Below the pieces are notes generated by a model, which ran no database searches, had not been told where the DNA came from, and saw only the letters and a list, made by a program, of their open reading frames with translations. The position numbers were made by a program, and so were the translations under genes. Shown here one piece after another: positions 1 through 13,004 of a DNA stretch of 64,000 nt. The stretch's first letter is position 1. Every line of letters starts with the position of its first letter. The DNA is from Dermatophagoides farinae (Eukaryota > Arthropoda > Arachnida > Sarcoptiformes > Pyroglyphidae). The stretch spans positions 7,071,001-7,135,000 of the forward strand of contig NC_134677.1 in NCBI RefSeq assembly GCF_024713945.1, written 5' to 3'.

Positions 1-1297
1 GATGCGAATATATGAGTATCTAAGTAATGTTATGAAGTAAACGATGCAATAATGTTATACATATAACAACGTTGGAAACAGAAAAAAACAACAACAACAA
101 GAAGAAAAGAATTCTTGGAAATAAAATAGAATTTTTTTTTTTTTGGCTGGTTGGTATGACTAGAATCCATGATGATTAATCACAAGTGGTGGTATAGCAT
201 GGATGATGATGATGGCACTATTGCTTCTGGTTCTATATTATGTTGACTCATATAATTTGAAGCAAACAAACGATAGATTGAGACTGAGACAGAAGGAATA
301 TAGAATAGAAAAAGTTGATCCAAATTTCAATGTGAATGTTTTATTATTGTATATGGTTGAAGTGAATATAAACACTGAACCGATAGATAAATATATATGG
401 ATCGTTTTGTTGGTCGGGTCCTTTTTTTTCTGAAAATGAATTATTCATTAAGCTTTAATGCTTTGATTTGATTTAGTCTTCGTCTTTTTCGTCATCATTG
501 TCTTCAGCCCGTTTGGTGGTCTATCTACTGTGTCTCAATAATGTTAATTGGTTTATTGTCGTTCGATTTGAATTTTGTTGTTTTTGTATTTTATAAATAT
601 ATTTGTATACAGTTGGTTGGTTAATATCGATGGTGACTGATGCCCTTTTTCATGTTTAAAAAAAAATAAAAATTTTTTTTTTCAAAAGTTTGACCAGAAA
701 AAAAGTATGGAATGAGTAATTTTTGTGAAAAAACAAACAAAGCTAATTTTTTTTTTTTGATTTGCACTCACGACAAAAAATAAAAATGAATTTATCAATG
801 ATTTATATATGAAAATCTTGTACATTGTAATCTAATTTTTCATAATCAATGTATAGGAGCATTGTCTTTTCATTTCATTTTTTTCGTTCTTAAAAAAAAA
901 TCAAAATAGAAATAATTCGATTCAAATGACACGAAATGATCACAAATTTTGATTAGATAAATCATTTTATGTGACCGTAGACAAATAATAAGCATCATAT
1001 TTTTTTTTGGAGATTCAACCAATGAAACCAAAAAAAAAAAAAATAAAACAAAAAATCTAATGTCATGTCACGCTATTTGGTCATTTTTTTGCCAAAAAAA
1101 TTTTCGTTTTTTTCATGTGATTCCTGACTTTGTGTTTTGTTTTGTTTTTCATATTTACTGTCAAACTATGTAGTCGAGTGAAAAAAAAGATGATAATGTC
1201 ATGTTTTGTTTTGTTTGTTGAAAGTGATAATAGTAGTTAATCATTTTTTTTTCATTATTTTTTTTGTTTTGTTTTCTTTTTTGTTTCTGTTCTAATT
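1..1297. other. AT-rich non-coding stretch upstream of scratch (probable intron)
   Basis: I see no coding signal here. The stretch is AT-rich with many A/T homopolymers. Its last 50 bases form a long T-rich tract with a branch-point-like TCTAAT, followed by an AG at 1321-1322. That is the layout of a 3' splice site, so much of this stretch is probably the intron before the first visible scratch exon rather than a promoter. Confidence 0.5.
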
Positions 1298-3665
1298 ATG
1301 AATTGGTTTCAATCATTATCAGATTATGGTACAAATGTTGATCATTCAGCCAATACGACAACAAAGATAGTGGAAACATCAAATAAATTAAAAGATTCAT
1401 CATCATCATCATCGACAACAACATCAACATCGAATGGTGTGATTGTACATGGAAAACAATCGCAGAATAATCATAAACAATTATTGGATCTAAGTAATAA
1501 ACGTACAAGAAGCAGTAATAATAGTATTAGTCATAATAGTAATGGCTATAGTAGTAGTAGCCTTTATAAATCATCAAATGATTATAATAATTCCGGCTAT
1601 CATACGGCTAGCGAAGATAATACAACAATAACATCATTGACTGAGAATACTGAATCAACTGGCTATAATTCTTCATCCGATGATCATGATGATGGTACGG
1701 ATCATCATGCAACTAATTCTGAATCGAATAATTCAAATGATGTAACATTAATCAAAACGCATAAAAAACACGGAAAAAAGAACATTACAATTAGCTATAC
1801 GTATGATGCATTCTTTATTAGTGATGGTCGATCAAGAAAACGTAATATTAATGGCATCAATAATGGTAGTAATGGTAATAGTGCTGGTAATAGTGTAGGA
1901 GGAGGAAATGCTGGCCATGGTAATGGAATTATTAGTGATAGTAGTGCTGGAAGTATTGATCCAAAAGAAAGGCAACGATATTCATGTACTGAATGTGGAA
2001 AACATTATGCAACATCATCGAATCTATCAAGACATAAGCAAACACATCGTAGTCCAGATTCACAATTGGCTAAAAAGTGCCCAACTTGTCATAAAGTTTA
2101 TGTTAGCATGCCAGCATTGGCTATGCATGTGGTATGTTAATAATAATAAATGTCATAATAAACTTGCTTGAATTCAAATCAATTAATCAACATATCATAT
2201 AAATAATAATAATAATCCTTTTTCATTTTTTTTTTCATTCATTCATCATTCACAAAAATCTAGCTAACTCATAATCTTAATCATAAATGTGAAGAATGTG
2301 GAAAAGCTTTCTCACGTCCATGGCTATTACAAGTAATCAAATTGTCAAATTGATTTATATCACTTTAATTGAATATATAACAGCAACAATTTGATATTCA
2401 TAATTTGAAATTTTTTTTTTGTTTTGATTCTTTTCACTACATTTCTTCGTAGGGTCATATGCGTTCACACACTGGAGAAAAACCATTTGGATGTGCTCAT
2501 TGTGGTAAAGCATTTGCAGATCGCTCTAATCTTAGGTAAGTAACTTTGGTATTTGTATGAATAGAAAAAAAAACTTTGAATGAATTTAATTTTAAATGGA
2601 AAAAGTTTTTCATAAACGAGAATCGAGAAAAAAAAATTGTAATGGAAAACTAGAATGATTAATAATAATAATGTCTCAGCGTGTTTCAAAGTTTTTTTTT
2701 CTGTGTAAATATGAATAAACAGTTTTTATATTTTGAATAGAAATGGAATAGTTTGAATGAAAAATGTTTTTTTTTTACTCATTCGCAAACAATGATGACA
2801 ATAACAACGACAACAACAACAACGACAACAACAATTTGAGAACCTTGAACCCTCCGATATAGATGAATTTGACTTTTATGGCTAAAAAATTTTATATTAG
2901 AATCACTATATATGTTGTTGTTGTAGTTGTTGTTGTTTTTATGCATTGAAAAAGAATTCTAATTGAAAATATTGACTGACATTGGTTTTTTTTCTCTTGT
3001 TTTTTTTTCTTGCCTATTCTATTTTCATTCCCTTTCACACATCCCTCTTTATAAATATTCCATGTAAATATATTGTTGGAATCGCATATGATGGTTATGA
3101 ATTTACTACTCATAGAGCTCATATGCAAACACATAGTGCATTCAAACATTTTCGTTGCGAACGATGTAATAAGTCTTTTGCTCTTAAATCATATCTCAAC
3201 AAGCATTACGAATCATCATGTTTTAAGGATGCCAACAACAACAACAACAATAATAACAGTAATAATAATAGCAAACAACAAACGACAGAACAATCAATGG
3301 AAACGAATGGTAATAATTGTGAAACATTGGAGAATCATTGTTCTCCCACTTCATCATCATCATCATCATCACCGTCATCATTTTCAACATCGACATCATT
3401 TTCAAAATTGAACAATAATAACAAGCAATCAACAACAACGACAACAGCTAGTCATCAAATGAATAATAGTAATAGTGAAAAACAACAACAAAAACAAAAA
3501 CAAGAACCGGAAAAACATCAACAACCACAACAACGGCCAAGCTATACGACAACAACGAATCCTTATACAAATAGTATTACAATAACACGATCTAAGGTGT
3601 TACAACAGAATGGTGGTGGCAGCAGTAATATCATCATTTCAAATAAACGAAAATCAATCGAATAA
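1298..3665 (+). CDS. scrt: Scratch-family C2H2 zinc-finger transcription factor (5' end probably missing)
   Basis: Nuclear transcriptional repressor of the Snail/Scratch superfamily; members bind E-box DNA and act mainly in neural precursors. Exons by frame and GT-AG: up to 2131, 2264-2332, 2453-2535 and 3116-3665; about 511 residues if read from the ATG at 1298. Residues 169-182 hold the Scratch signature (DAFFISDGRSRK). Five C2H2 fingers follow from about residue 228: a CTECGKHYATSSNLSRH finger, a CPTCHKVYVSMPALAMH finger, [28 protein letters not shown], and last FALKSYLNKHYESSC, which is diagnostic of Scratch rather than Snail. A Ser/Thr/Asn-rich linker precedes the fingers, and an Asn/Ser/Gln-rich tail follows them. 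The family's N-terminal SNAG motif is absent. A strong acceptor at 1321-1322 suggests the true first exon lies further left, so 1298 is only the first available ATG. Confidence 0.9.
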
Positions 3666-6600
3666 AACAAACTGATGATGATACCACGGTCTGAATATAT
3701 TGATTAGCCCTTTTATTATTAACAATACATAAAAAACAAAATTTATTTTAGAGATCAGATCCAAAAAAAAAAAAAAATAACATTTACATATATAACATTT
3801 ATAATTTTGTTATATCATTGAGAAAAGGGTGTGTGTGTGTGTATAGCTAGCTCTATACATATATATATCAATTAATATATATAGAAAAAAATGCATGTTT
3901 GTGTGAATGTGTATGTTTTTTTTTTCTTTTTGTAATTTCATAATGTTTTATATATATATCGTATCCGGTTTTTTTTAAAAAAAATAATCAATATATTAGT
4001 ATTTTATCTATATAAATCATATATATACATGATATTATCTTTACAAATAATAATAATAATAATATACATCAAAAGACAAGTTATAGTCAAGTAACATTGA
4101 TATCGATATATGAGATGTGAAAATAGAAAAAAAAAAGAACAAACGAAGAGATATGAAAAGACCAAAACGAAATATTTATAACCAAACATTCACACACACA
4201 CACACAAACACTGTATACACAATTCCGTTTCAATTTTCATCTTTTCTTTATTAGATATTTTTTGTTTGTTTGCTTTTTTTTTGTTTTCATTTCGTTTTGT
4301 TGTTTTGTGTTACTGTTCTGTTCTGTTGTTTGTTGCTTTACTATTCTTATTTCGTTTTTTATATTTTATTTTTACAATCTTTGATGTTTTGTTATCATCA
4401 TATCGAAATGTTTTCTTTTTTTTCAACAAAAATAATAATAATAATAATAATATCAGCGTAAAACCGTTTGTTTTTTTTTGCTATTGACTACAGGAAATGC
4501 ATGACACCTGACACATTCCATACAGATTATATAGAGAGAGATATATATGTTGAATTTCAACATGTTTTTTCCCCCACCCCCTATTCTTTTTTCACAAATC
4601 ATGATAATGATACTGATTCTTTTTCTGATTCGTTTTCTATTTCTATCTTTAATCATTTTCATAAGAAAAAAAATTATCCTCATGAATCGTATGAACGAAC
4701 GGTGAAAAAAAAGTGATTTTTTTTCTATTTCTATTTCTGTTTTCTTTTCAAATAAAACAAATAGAATCATCACCATTGACGCCAACAATGACAATGGTAA
4801 TTTATAATGTGATTTATATCCATGAAAGAAAAATAGAGAAGAAAAAAAATCATTTCATCGATAAAAAAAAATTTGGTTAAACAAGAAGAATATTGCCAAT
4901 GTGAATGTGTGTGTGTGTGTGTGTGTGTGTGTGAGAAAAATATTCATGTATTGAACATACAAACAATACAGACAAAGTCAGACACATTTATTTAAAGGCA
5001 GTAAAAAAAAAATGAGATGGTGAATTTTTTTTTACTGTTATAAATTCACAAATACACAAGCATAATAATAATAATACTAATAATATAATATTGTTCATGT
5101 ATTTTGATAACATTAACAACATTCAGTTTTTTACACTGAAAAAAAAGAGCCAACTAAATGATGATGATGTTGATGATGATGATGATGGTGATGATGGTGG
5201 TGGTGGTGGTGGTGAATGGCGACAACAGAAAATGGAAAGATTGTGGCAGGATCGTTTGCATCAATGTGTGTGTGTGTTTATATAATAGGAAATAGAAAAC
5301 TACAATGTTTTAGGGCCATGTATTTTTTTTTTTTTTACTCACAGATGCTGATATAAGGTTTTTGTATATATTCTATCTCATGTGTTTGTATGTATGTATG
5401 TATGTATGTTCCACAATCACACAATCATAAAGCTACTGAATTGAACTTGGAAAAAATATATAAGAGCATACAACAACTGGGACAAGAATCAAAGAGAGAG
5501 AGAAAGAGAGAAAGATTATATGAGAATTCAATAAAAGTTTTTTCTTTTTTTTTTGCCCAAACCCTCAATCAAACACACACACACACAGCACAGCACATCA
5601 TACATCGATATTTGTAAGTTTTTTTTCGTATTGGATTTTTTGTTTGTGTGTGTGTGTGTATGATCAATAAACTTGTTTTATTATTATTATTATTAGTACC
5701 TTATATATGCAGCACATCTAGAACCAGAATGATGATGATGAAAGAAGAAGAAGAAGAATGAGAAATACAACATCAAGAGTTTTTAGGGTGTATAGAGGTG
5801 TGTTTTTTTTCTTGTTGATGTTAAGGGTACCATATTCATATATATAAATAGATTCTTACAAATTTTGATTGGAAAAAAAAACATTCTGACCAATCAGCTG
5901 GAATAGCCGGAATTTTTTTCAAATATTTTTAGTCGATGATCACATTATATTGATCATTTTATCAATTTGATCATTAAAAAAACAAACTAAATTCTGGTGG
6001 GAAAAAAAACTTTTCCTGTTCCACTTTTTTTATATATGTTATCTAAATGGTTTATTTTCTATTTTTTTTTTCAATGGCAAATTCATAGCTAGGAATTTAA
6101 CTAGATAGATTTGATTAGACTGTGGTTGTATCAGGATTTTTTTTTTTGGTCTTTCTTTTTTTTTATTCGAAGGTTTTTTTTCGGTTCCTTTGGGTATTTT
6201 CATTCATGTTCATATTAAATGATGGTCGATACAATGAATCGATGGTGTCAAATATATTGTGTGTTGAATGTCCACCAATGGATGTGATGGAATAATCAAA
6301 ACTTTTCATTGAGAACTATATTCCAGAAAACAATAATACAATTAAAATTTAATGCGATCAACAATCAATCCAACTACTATTACTTCATTTACAGCAAGAA
6401 TGGATGATGAATAGAAGTAAAAACAGCTGCAGATAAAAAAATACCAAGTCCAATTCTGGATACTTTTTGTTTAATACTTTCAATTCAATCTTGTTTTTGT
6501 TCGTTTTCACTTCAGTTATAATCATCATCATCATCACCATTGGCTTTTGTTTGTGAGCACATGAGAATTTGTTGTTGGAGCTCAACATCAACGAATGATA

Positions 6601-6933
6601 ATGATAATGATGAACAAAAACTAATTTGCATAACTTGTGTTTTTTTTTCTTTTGTTCTGGCATTTGCAGAATCCGCGTATATATATATATGAATGCATCA
6701 TTAGATAAATTACAATTAAAAACTTTGGTTTGCTTGGTAGTATATATATGGTGCTTGCTTACTTCTTGCTTGTCTGATTCGATTTACATTTTCAACATTG
6801 CAACATTATTGATTATTATTATATGTGCTTGTAAGAATCGGGTTAGTTTCCGGTCGAAATATCTTTGTATGTGTGTGTGTGTATAATGTGAAAAAAGATT
6901 GCATAAATTTCTTATTTCTTTGTCATTTCATTC

Positions 6934-6961
6934 TTTTTTTTTTTTTTTTTTTTTTTTTTTT
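6934..6961 (+). repeat. Poly(T) tract, about 28 bp
   Basis: An uninterrupted run of T. Similar runs occur near 8430-8453 and 28690-28715. No target-site duplication or body of a retrotransposed element was seen next to it, so I treat it as simple sequence. Confidence 0.8.
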
Positions 6962-8585
6962 GACTATCCGAATAAAAATCTGCAAAAAATGAATTCATTA
7001 CAATTTTTTTTGAATCAAATCTAAGTTTTTGTTTGAAAGAATTTTTCAACTGTACATGAATTGCATTCGAATGGAACAGGGGTGTGTTTATTTTCTAATT
7101 AAATATTTTGTGACATTGGATGTGCGTGTGTGTGTGTTGGTTAATAAAAAATTCCAACAGCGTCCAGATCAATCAACCAAAATTATTCTCTATTATCGTT
7201 GATGATGGGCATCATCATCATTAAACATTGCTATAAAAAAAAGATGTTTACTGATGATCTTTGCCTTTTTTTTTGGAATCGATTTAGATTTTCATACATT
7301 TTGTTTTGTTTTTCTTTCTTTCAAATTGTATGAAATAAAAAAAAAGAAAAAGAAAATAAAGTGGAAAAAAATAAAACTTTTGATCGGCTTGATTTGATCA
7401 TAATTGATAATTGACACAATGAAAACTGTCATAACTTTTTTTTCCAACACAATTTATATATTAGATAATGGCTGTGTATATAATCAACACTTGAATTTGA
7501 TTCAATGTTTAACGAATCAAGAATAACAAATTCTTGATTCTTTCGTTGATTTTTTTTCTGATAATATGAGGAAATCATTCGAACACATACTCGCACACAC
7601 ACAATCCTATGATTTAGTCAATAAACCAAATAGAGAAAGGCAAAGAAAAAAAATTATTATATAATGGTATTAATACTTCTTCTTCTCTCTCTCTCTGGAT
7701 TTTTCTATGATGGTGAAATTAATCTGGTATTACTTGTTGTTAAACGCTATGTATATGGGTGTATGTTTGTCTGTGTGTGTGTGTGAATATTATACAATGA
7801 TGGCACATTTGTAAAGCTCTTGAAATCTATCCTATCCTATCTATCTAACTATCTTTGGCTGATTTTGATTGTTACCATCATTTTCATTGAAAAGTTTCAT
7901 TTTAGGATCATGCCATGAATACTACTTACTTGCATTGAGATTGAATGAATGTGAATTTATACATCGTGTGATAATAATGATGATGATGATGATCATGATC
8001 ATTGATGGCATGAAAATGATGGCACAACAACGTCATTCATTTGTACCATTATTTTTTATCCATGAAATAAATCTCAGATGTCTATAATAATAATAATAAT
8101 AAACACGTTATATAACAGGAAAAAAAAGATGAAATCGGTACCATCAAAGTATTTTCTATTCCATATAAAACATACGAACAGAATCCGAAGTTATATTTTT
8201 CGTCTTTCTAAAAATCGGATGTTTTGATCCATAATAATAAAAAAAAATAATAATGAGATTAAAAAAGTAGCAAAAGTTAATTTATTACGAAATTGGATGG
8301 CTGCTTGGTTATATAACGTAAAATGAACGGTTTGATGTGTGTTTACTACTATTTTTTTTGGATCTTATCTAAGATTCCATATAGCCATCAAATATATATA
8401 GTGTCGGCTCTATCCAAGATCTTGGTCTGTTTTTTTTTTTTTTTTTTTTTTTTTGGTTATTAATATCAAACGTATGGATAGAATATACCGGCCTTTATCT
8501 TTTTTTACCGGAATGGATTTGCCATATGTTTTTGCAAACAAAAAAAAAAAAAAAACCTAAAAACACCAAAATGACCACCATTCCT

Positions 8586-8629
8586 TTAATGTGGCAAATT
8601 TTCAATCAACCAAACATTTTGTCATCAAA
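8586..8629 (+). repeat. 44-bp direct repeat, copy 1
   Basis: This 44-bp sequence, starting TTAATGTGGCAAATTTTCAA, recurs without mismatch at 9363-9406. The two copies are 777 bp apart, start to start. Flanks outside the 44 bp differ at both ends. Confidence 0.9.
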
Positions 8630-9362
8630 TTTTAACGTTTATTCATTGAATCAGACCTCTATTTTATATTAAAAGAAAAAAAATTTATTTTTCAAAAGTG
8701 GAAAGTTCCAAAATATCAAATCAAAGATATGGTGTAAATTATGAATTTTTTTTTATTGTCAATTTTGAAATTATCACAGCGTCAAGAAAAAATGAAAAAT
8801 GATCCTGTAAATATGATTAATCAATCGATGATTGTGTATCGAAACATGATTGACAAATTTTTATCTGATATTCGCCACGGGGGCGGTGCCACAACGTTTA
8901 CATCCGGTCGTTGTTAAACGCTTTTTGCAAGCATTTTAATTTTGAATAAAGTGAAAAACATAAACAAATGAACAGAAAAGACGTTTATTTCAAAAAATAT
9001 TGCGACAAAAAACGTTTTTGACAAGTGAAAAGATAAAAAAAAGAAAAAAATTAAAATTATTTTTATTCATAAATGACGTTTTTTGGGAAAAATTTCCGAA
9101 ACTATCGCTCTCAGCAAAATTTTCTAAGATTTTTCTATGCTGATTCAGGCAACTATACGTAAATTTTACGTACAAGCTTTTACGCCTGAGCTTATAGATA
9201 ACAGATAAAAGGCAAAAACTGGGTCTTTTCTATTTCTAAAGGTGTAGAAATATATTCTTGAGGAATAGAAAGGGGTTCCAGCTGTCTTAGCATCGTGAGT
9301 GTTTTTTTGGAACATTTTGAAGTGCAAAAAGCATAAATTTTACGTAGGTTACCTTTCTAGGG
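8630..9362. other. 733-bp segment bracketed by 44-bp direct repeats
   Basis: The segment lies between two identical 44-bp repeats. It includes a GC-rich patch near 8875-8935, unusual for this desert, containing the inverted-looking GCCACGGGGGCGGTGCC. The near-repeat AAATTTTACGTA occurs near 9161 and 9335. No terminal inverted repeat and no recognised reading frame were found. It could be an insertion with a duplicated junction, or the product of a local duplication; the source is unknown. Confidence 0.45.
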
Positions 9363-9406
9363 TTAATGTGGCAAATTTTCAATCAACCAAACATTTTGTC
9401 ATCAAA
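9363..9406 (+). repeat. 44-bp direct repeat, copy 2
   Basis: Second copy of the repeat at 8586-8629. By eye it is identical over all 44 positions and diverges immediately on both sides. Confidence 0.9.
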
Positions 9407-9927
9407 GTTACTACCACCAACAACAAAAAAAAATTTTATTGGAAAAACTTTTTCCCAAACTGTTTGAAAAATTTCTTGAAGTTTGTTTATTTTTCAGTGT
9501 TTGAATTTCAACGAAATAAACGAATGGTAGAAATCAATACGAAAAAAAACGTGGATATTTGTGTTTATCCAAATAAATATATAATGTGATTAGAATACTC
9601 GATAAATATCTAACCAAAAAAAAAAAAATATATTCACAATAGTCAATTGGAAATTTGATTATTAAAAATTTTTTTTTTATTTCATTGCATCATATTATCA
9701 TCATAGTGTTTAGCATCATACATTTTTACTGCTCTATATATCATCATCGGCCTAATGCTCACATCCATACAGACATACAAACATTTTCTATTTTACTATA
9801 GTTTAATATTTCATTTTTTTTTAATTTTATTCTTCATAGAAGCAATAAACATCATCATCATCATTTGCATATTTGCAAATTTCTTCCAATTTCACATACA
9901 ATCTATAGATTTTGTTTTTTTGTTTTT

Positions 9928-9931
<4 letters not shown>

Positions 9932-9964
<33 letters not shown>
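9932..9964 (+). repeat. (AG)n microsatellite
   Basis: About 16 uninterrupted AG units followed by an A-rich run. Confidence 0.85.
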
Positions 9965-9968
<4 letters not shown>

Positions 9969-10626
9969 AAAGATGCTCATTGTATGCATATTTGGTACAG
10001 TATTGCATAGCTTCTGAAGCTATTGATGATCATCTCTGATTTATTTGAAAGAAAAAAAAATAAAAAATTCATTTTTATATATTTGTATATGTATAGAATT
10101 AATTGATTAATTGATCATCATTGATTTTAGTGTGATAAATAATAAATAATTTCAATTTTTAAATCGAAATACAATACGATTCGAATTATTTGCTCAGAGA
10201 AAATTTCATTTTGCTTTTCCTTAATATAATAACATATTATAATGATCATGACAGAATTTTTTTTGCATGGAAAAAATTTTTTTTTTTTGTAGTTTTTCAA
10301 ATCGTTTAATACAACTATTTTTTTATAATATTCATTCACATTTCATAGTTTATTACTTGCACACAATATTTCATTATTTGAATATATGAGTGTCATTTCT
10401 AGTCATTTCAATCCAAAAAAATAGAATTCACATTCGTGCACACACACACACACATACACACAACATTTGCATTTGAAAATTCCACATAGATTCTGGATTT
10501 GGATTTTTTTTTCTTTCTTTTATTTATTCAATCTATCTATTTGTTTGTTTTTGTTTCAACAGGCAGCATTCCTTTTTTTTTATTATTTCCATTTGTTGAT
10601 TAGAAAAAAAATTATACAAACAAAAT

Positions 10627-10679
10627 CAACAACAACAACAACAACAAAATGAAACAGAATCCCGGTATCCAAGGCGACC

Positions 10680-10714
<35 letters not shown>

Positions 10715-10848
10715 AAAAAATTACCCAATTATTTATTTGTTTCATTTCAGGATTTCGATTTTCAACACAAACACACACACACAGACGTTATTATTTAGTT
10801 GTAATTTTGTTTTCATATCAAAAACAACAACAACAACAACAACAACAA
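10627..10848 (+). repeat. Cluster of (CAA)n tracts
   Basis: Three CAA-repeat tracts lie close together, at about 10627-10647, 10679-10714 and 10825-10848. A fourth is at 11391-11414. No conserved frame joins them, so they do not look like a polyglutamine exon. Confidence 0.75.
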
Positions 10849-12850
10849 AACTTGTTGCATATTTTTTTCACCAAAAAAAAATGAAATTTTGTTTCCATTT
10901 TGTTCATTTAATGATTGTTATAATTTTTCATTCTGTTGTTACATAGCGTCAGATTTCATTCATTCATCCCACACACACACACACATGCCAATCCTAAAAA
11001 CAAAAAATTCTAGTCGTCATATTGTTCCACGATACACAACCAGTGTATAAATATCTGGTTAACAAATTTTTTTTTTGTTTGAAAAAAAATAAAACCTGAA
11101 ATTCATAACGCAATAATCATCTCATATATATTATATAATGTACAAATACTGGATTTTTTTTTGACATTGTAACCGATCAAGAATAATATTGCTACCGCAT
11201 ACACACACACACACACACACACTCAAAAAAAAAATACAAGAATTTTCTTTTCTATATATAGACATAATTTTGGAATTTTTAATTCAAAACAAAACAAAAC
11301 AAAAAATCTCTAGCCGTCCTCACAAACACAAGTATTTGTAATACATTTAATTCTTTGATTGATTGATTGATTTTCTCTCTGTTCGTGTTGCAACAACAAC
11401 AACAACAACAACAATATTTACTCAAAACTTTAAATTCACTAAAATTCGCACCAAAATTTGTTAATTAAAATATCGAAATTTATTTGTAAGAAAATAGAAA
11501 AAAAACGGCTGAATCATTTTTTTTTTGTACGTTGATGTTGTTGTAATATCGGTAAATATTAATCATCAATTTTTGACATCTAAAATGACAAAATAAAACA
11601 TTTTTTTCAAAATTAATGACTCAAAAAATGTTTAGATTGATTCGACGAGATCATAAAATGATGATTTTAAGAAAGATGAAAATAAATTTTCCAGATTTTA
11701 ATGACTATTTGGTTTGGCAGACAAAATATTGAATATGTAGTGTACAAAAATTTCAATTTTTTTTGTCATCGCATACAGAATCGTCTATTGTCGGGCAAAC
11801 AAAACAATAAATCCGATTTAAAGATCCGAGAATATAAATTTCGTTTTTTTCCATATATATATTGAATTCTGAAGGCTCATATACATATATATTATATTTA
11901 TATGATGATGACAATGGATGATCGTGATGACAACTCAAGAAAAAAAAACAACTAACCGACGACAACAGATTATTTATTTATTTTTTGTTGTTGTTAATAT
12001 CAATCATGGAAAAGACGATTATACTGAAAACATTTCAATAGTATGAACATATAATTTGTCCGTTCCATAATAAGCTTCATTTTGTGTGTGTGAGAAAAAA
12101 GAATTTCAAATCAAGATGAATGAATAAAGGTTAATTTTTTTTGTTTCTACTTTCTGTTTTTTCCATCCATCCATCCAGGCGATTCATTTAGAATCGAACC
12201 AAATGGTTTTTTTCTTTGATTGTTCGAATGAAAACAAAATCGAATCATCATCATCATCATTATGATAGAATTCTACAATCACATTAATTAACCCATTAAT
12301 CGAATCTTGTATATCCTGATGATATTTTTTTTGTGGGGGGTGGGGCAGAATATCAGTTTGCCTACAAAGCAAAATGTATTCCGCCTTTTTTTTCCTATTC
12401 GTTTATTGATGCTGGTATAATATCGATGATGAAAACAGCACATATACATTACTATAGTTAAATGTGATCTAAATGCAAATATTTTTAGCTAATGATCATT
12501 GAATTTTTATTTTTTGTTTTGTTGTTGTTGTTCAACATTCGATTCAATGAAACCCTTCCATCATCTAATTGTATATAATGAAACTCAAATGAAAATTTTA
12601 TTCGAAATATAATATCCTATATGCATATATGTATACATACTCAATATATTGTGAGACAGCGCAAAACAAAAATGGATCCAGTTTCCTTCTTGTTCCAAGA
12701 TCAAACATTAATTTTGATGATATTAAGTATTGCCAAGTAAATGTTATGCTGTTGCTCTGTTTGTTCAATGCCAGGAACTTCGATTGAATAGATTGATTTT
12801 CAAAATTAAAGAAAAAAAAATGTTCAACATTATAATGTACATGCGCGAAT

Positions 12851-12881
12851 TATCATATGGAAAAACTATTTCCACATGATA
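12851..12881 (+). repeat. Imperfect hairpin upstream of AlaRS
   Basis: Two 13-base arms (12851-12863 and 12869-12881) are complementary except for one position and are separated by a 5-base loop. They lie about 125 bp before the AlaRS ATG and 7 bp before a second, perfect palindrome. They could be a protein-binding site in DNA or an RNA stem if the 5' UTR reaches this far. Confidence 0.6.
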
Positions 12882-12888
12882 TGACCAA

Positions 12889-12910
12889 CAAATTGCATGC
12901 ATGCAATTTG
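12889..12910. promoter_or_regulatory. Perfect 22-bp palindrome in the AlaRS promoter/5' UTR region
   Basis: CAAATTGCATGCATGCAATT followed by TG is its own reverse complement over 22 bp, with the centre at 12899/12900. An inverted CCAAT (ATTGG) follows at 12911-12915. The palindrome ends 94 bp before the AlaRS start codon. Its symmetry suggests a dimeric DNA-binding protein, but no factor is assigned. Confidence 0.6.
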
Positions 12911-13004
12911 ATTGGGTTTCGACGTGTAATTTTTTTTTTTACTCTTTTTGAATTTATTTTTATTTGTACGAAAATTTCATTTTCATAATTAATATTAATT
13001 GATC

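Larger units (their letters stand above)
3666..13004. other. Gene desert between scratch and AlaRS
   Basis: About 9.3 kb with no recognisable protein gene on either strand; the open frames are low-complexity Phe/Ile/Asn/Lys readings of AT-rich DNA. It contains scratch 3' sequence, many microsatellites (TG, GA, CAA, GAT), a 44-bp direct repeat pair (8586-8629 and 9363-9406) and palindromes at 12851-12910. Cis-regulatory DNA for scratch is likely, but this is inference. Confidence 0.5.

Noticed and set aside
639-668. ATG followed by MPFFMFKKK, superficially like a SNAG motif upstream of scratch
   Set aside because: It is followed at once by a stop, lacks the conserved Arg-Ser-Phe-Leu core and has no donor site; the resemblance comes from T- and A-rich runs.
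10627-11414. CAA tracts as a possible polyglutamine exon
   Set aside because: The tracts are in different frames with stops between them and no conserved flanking protein.
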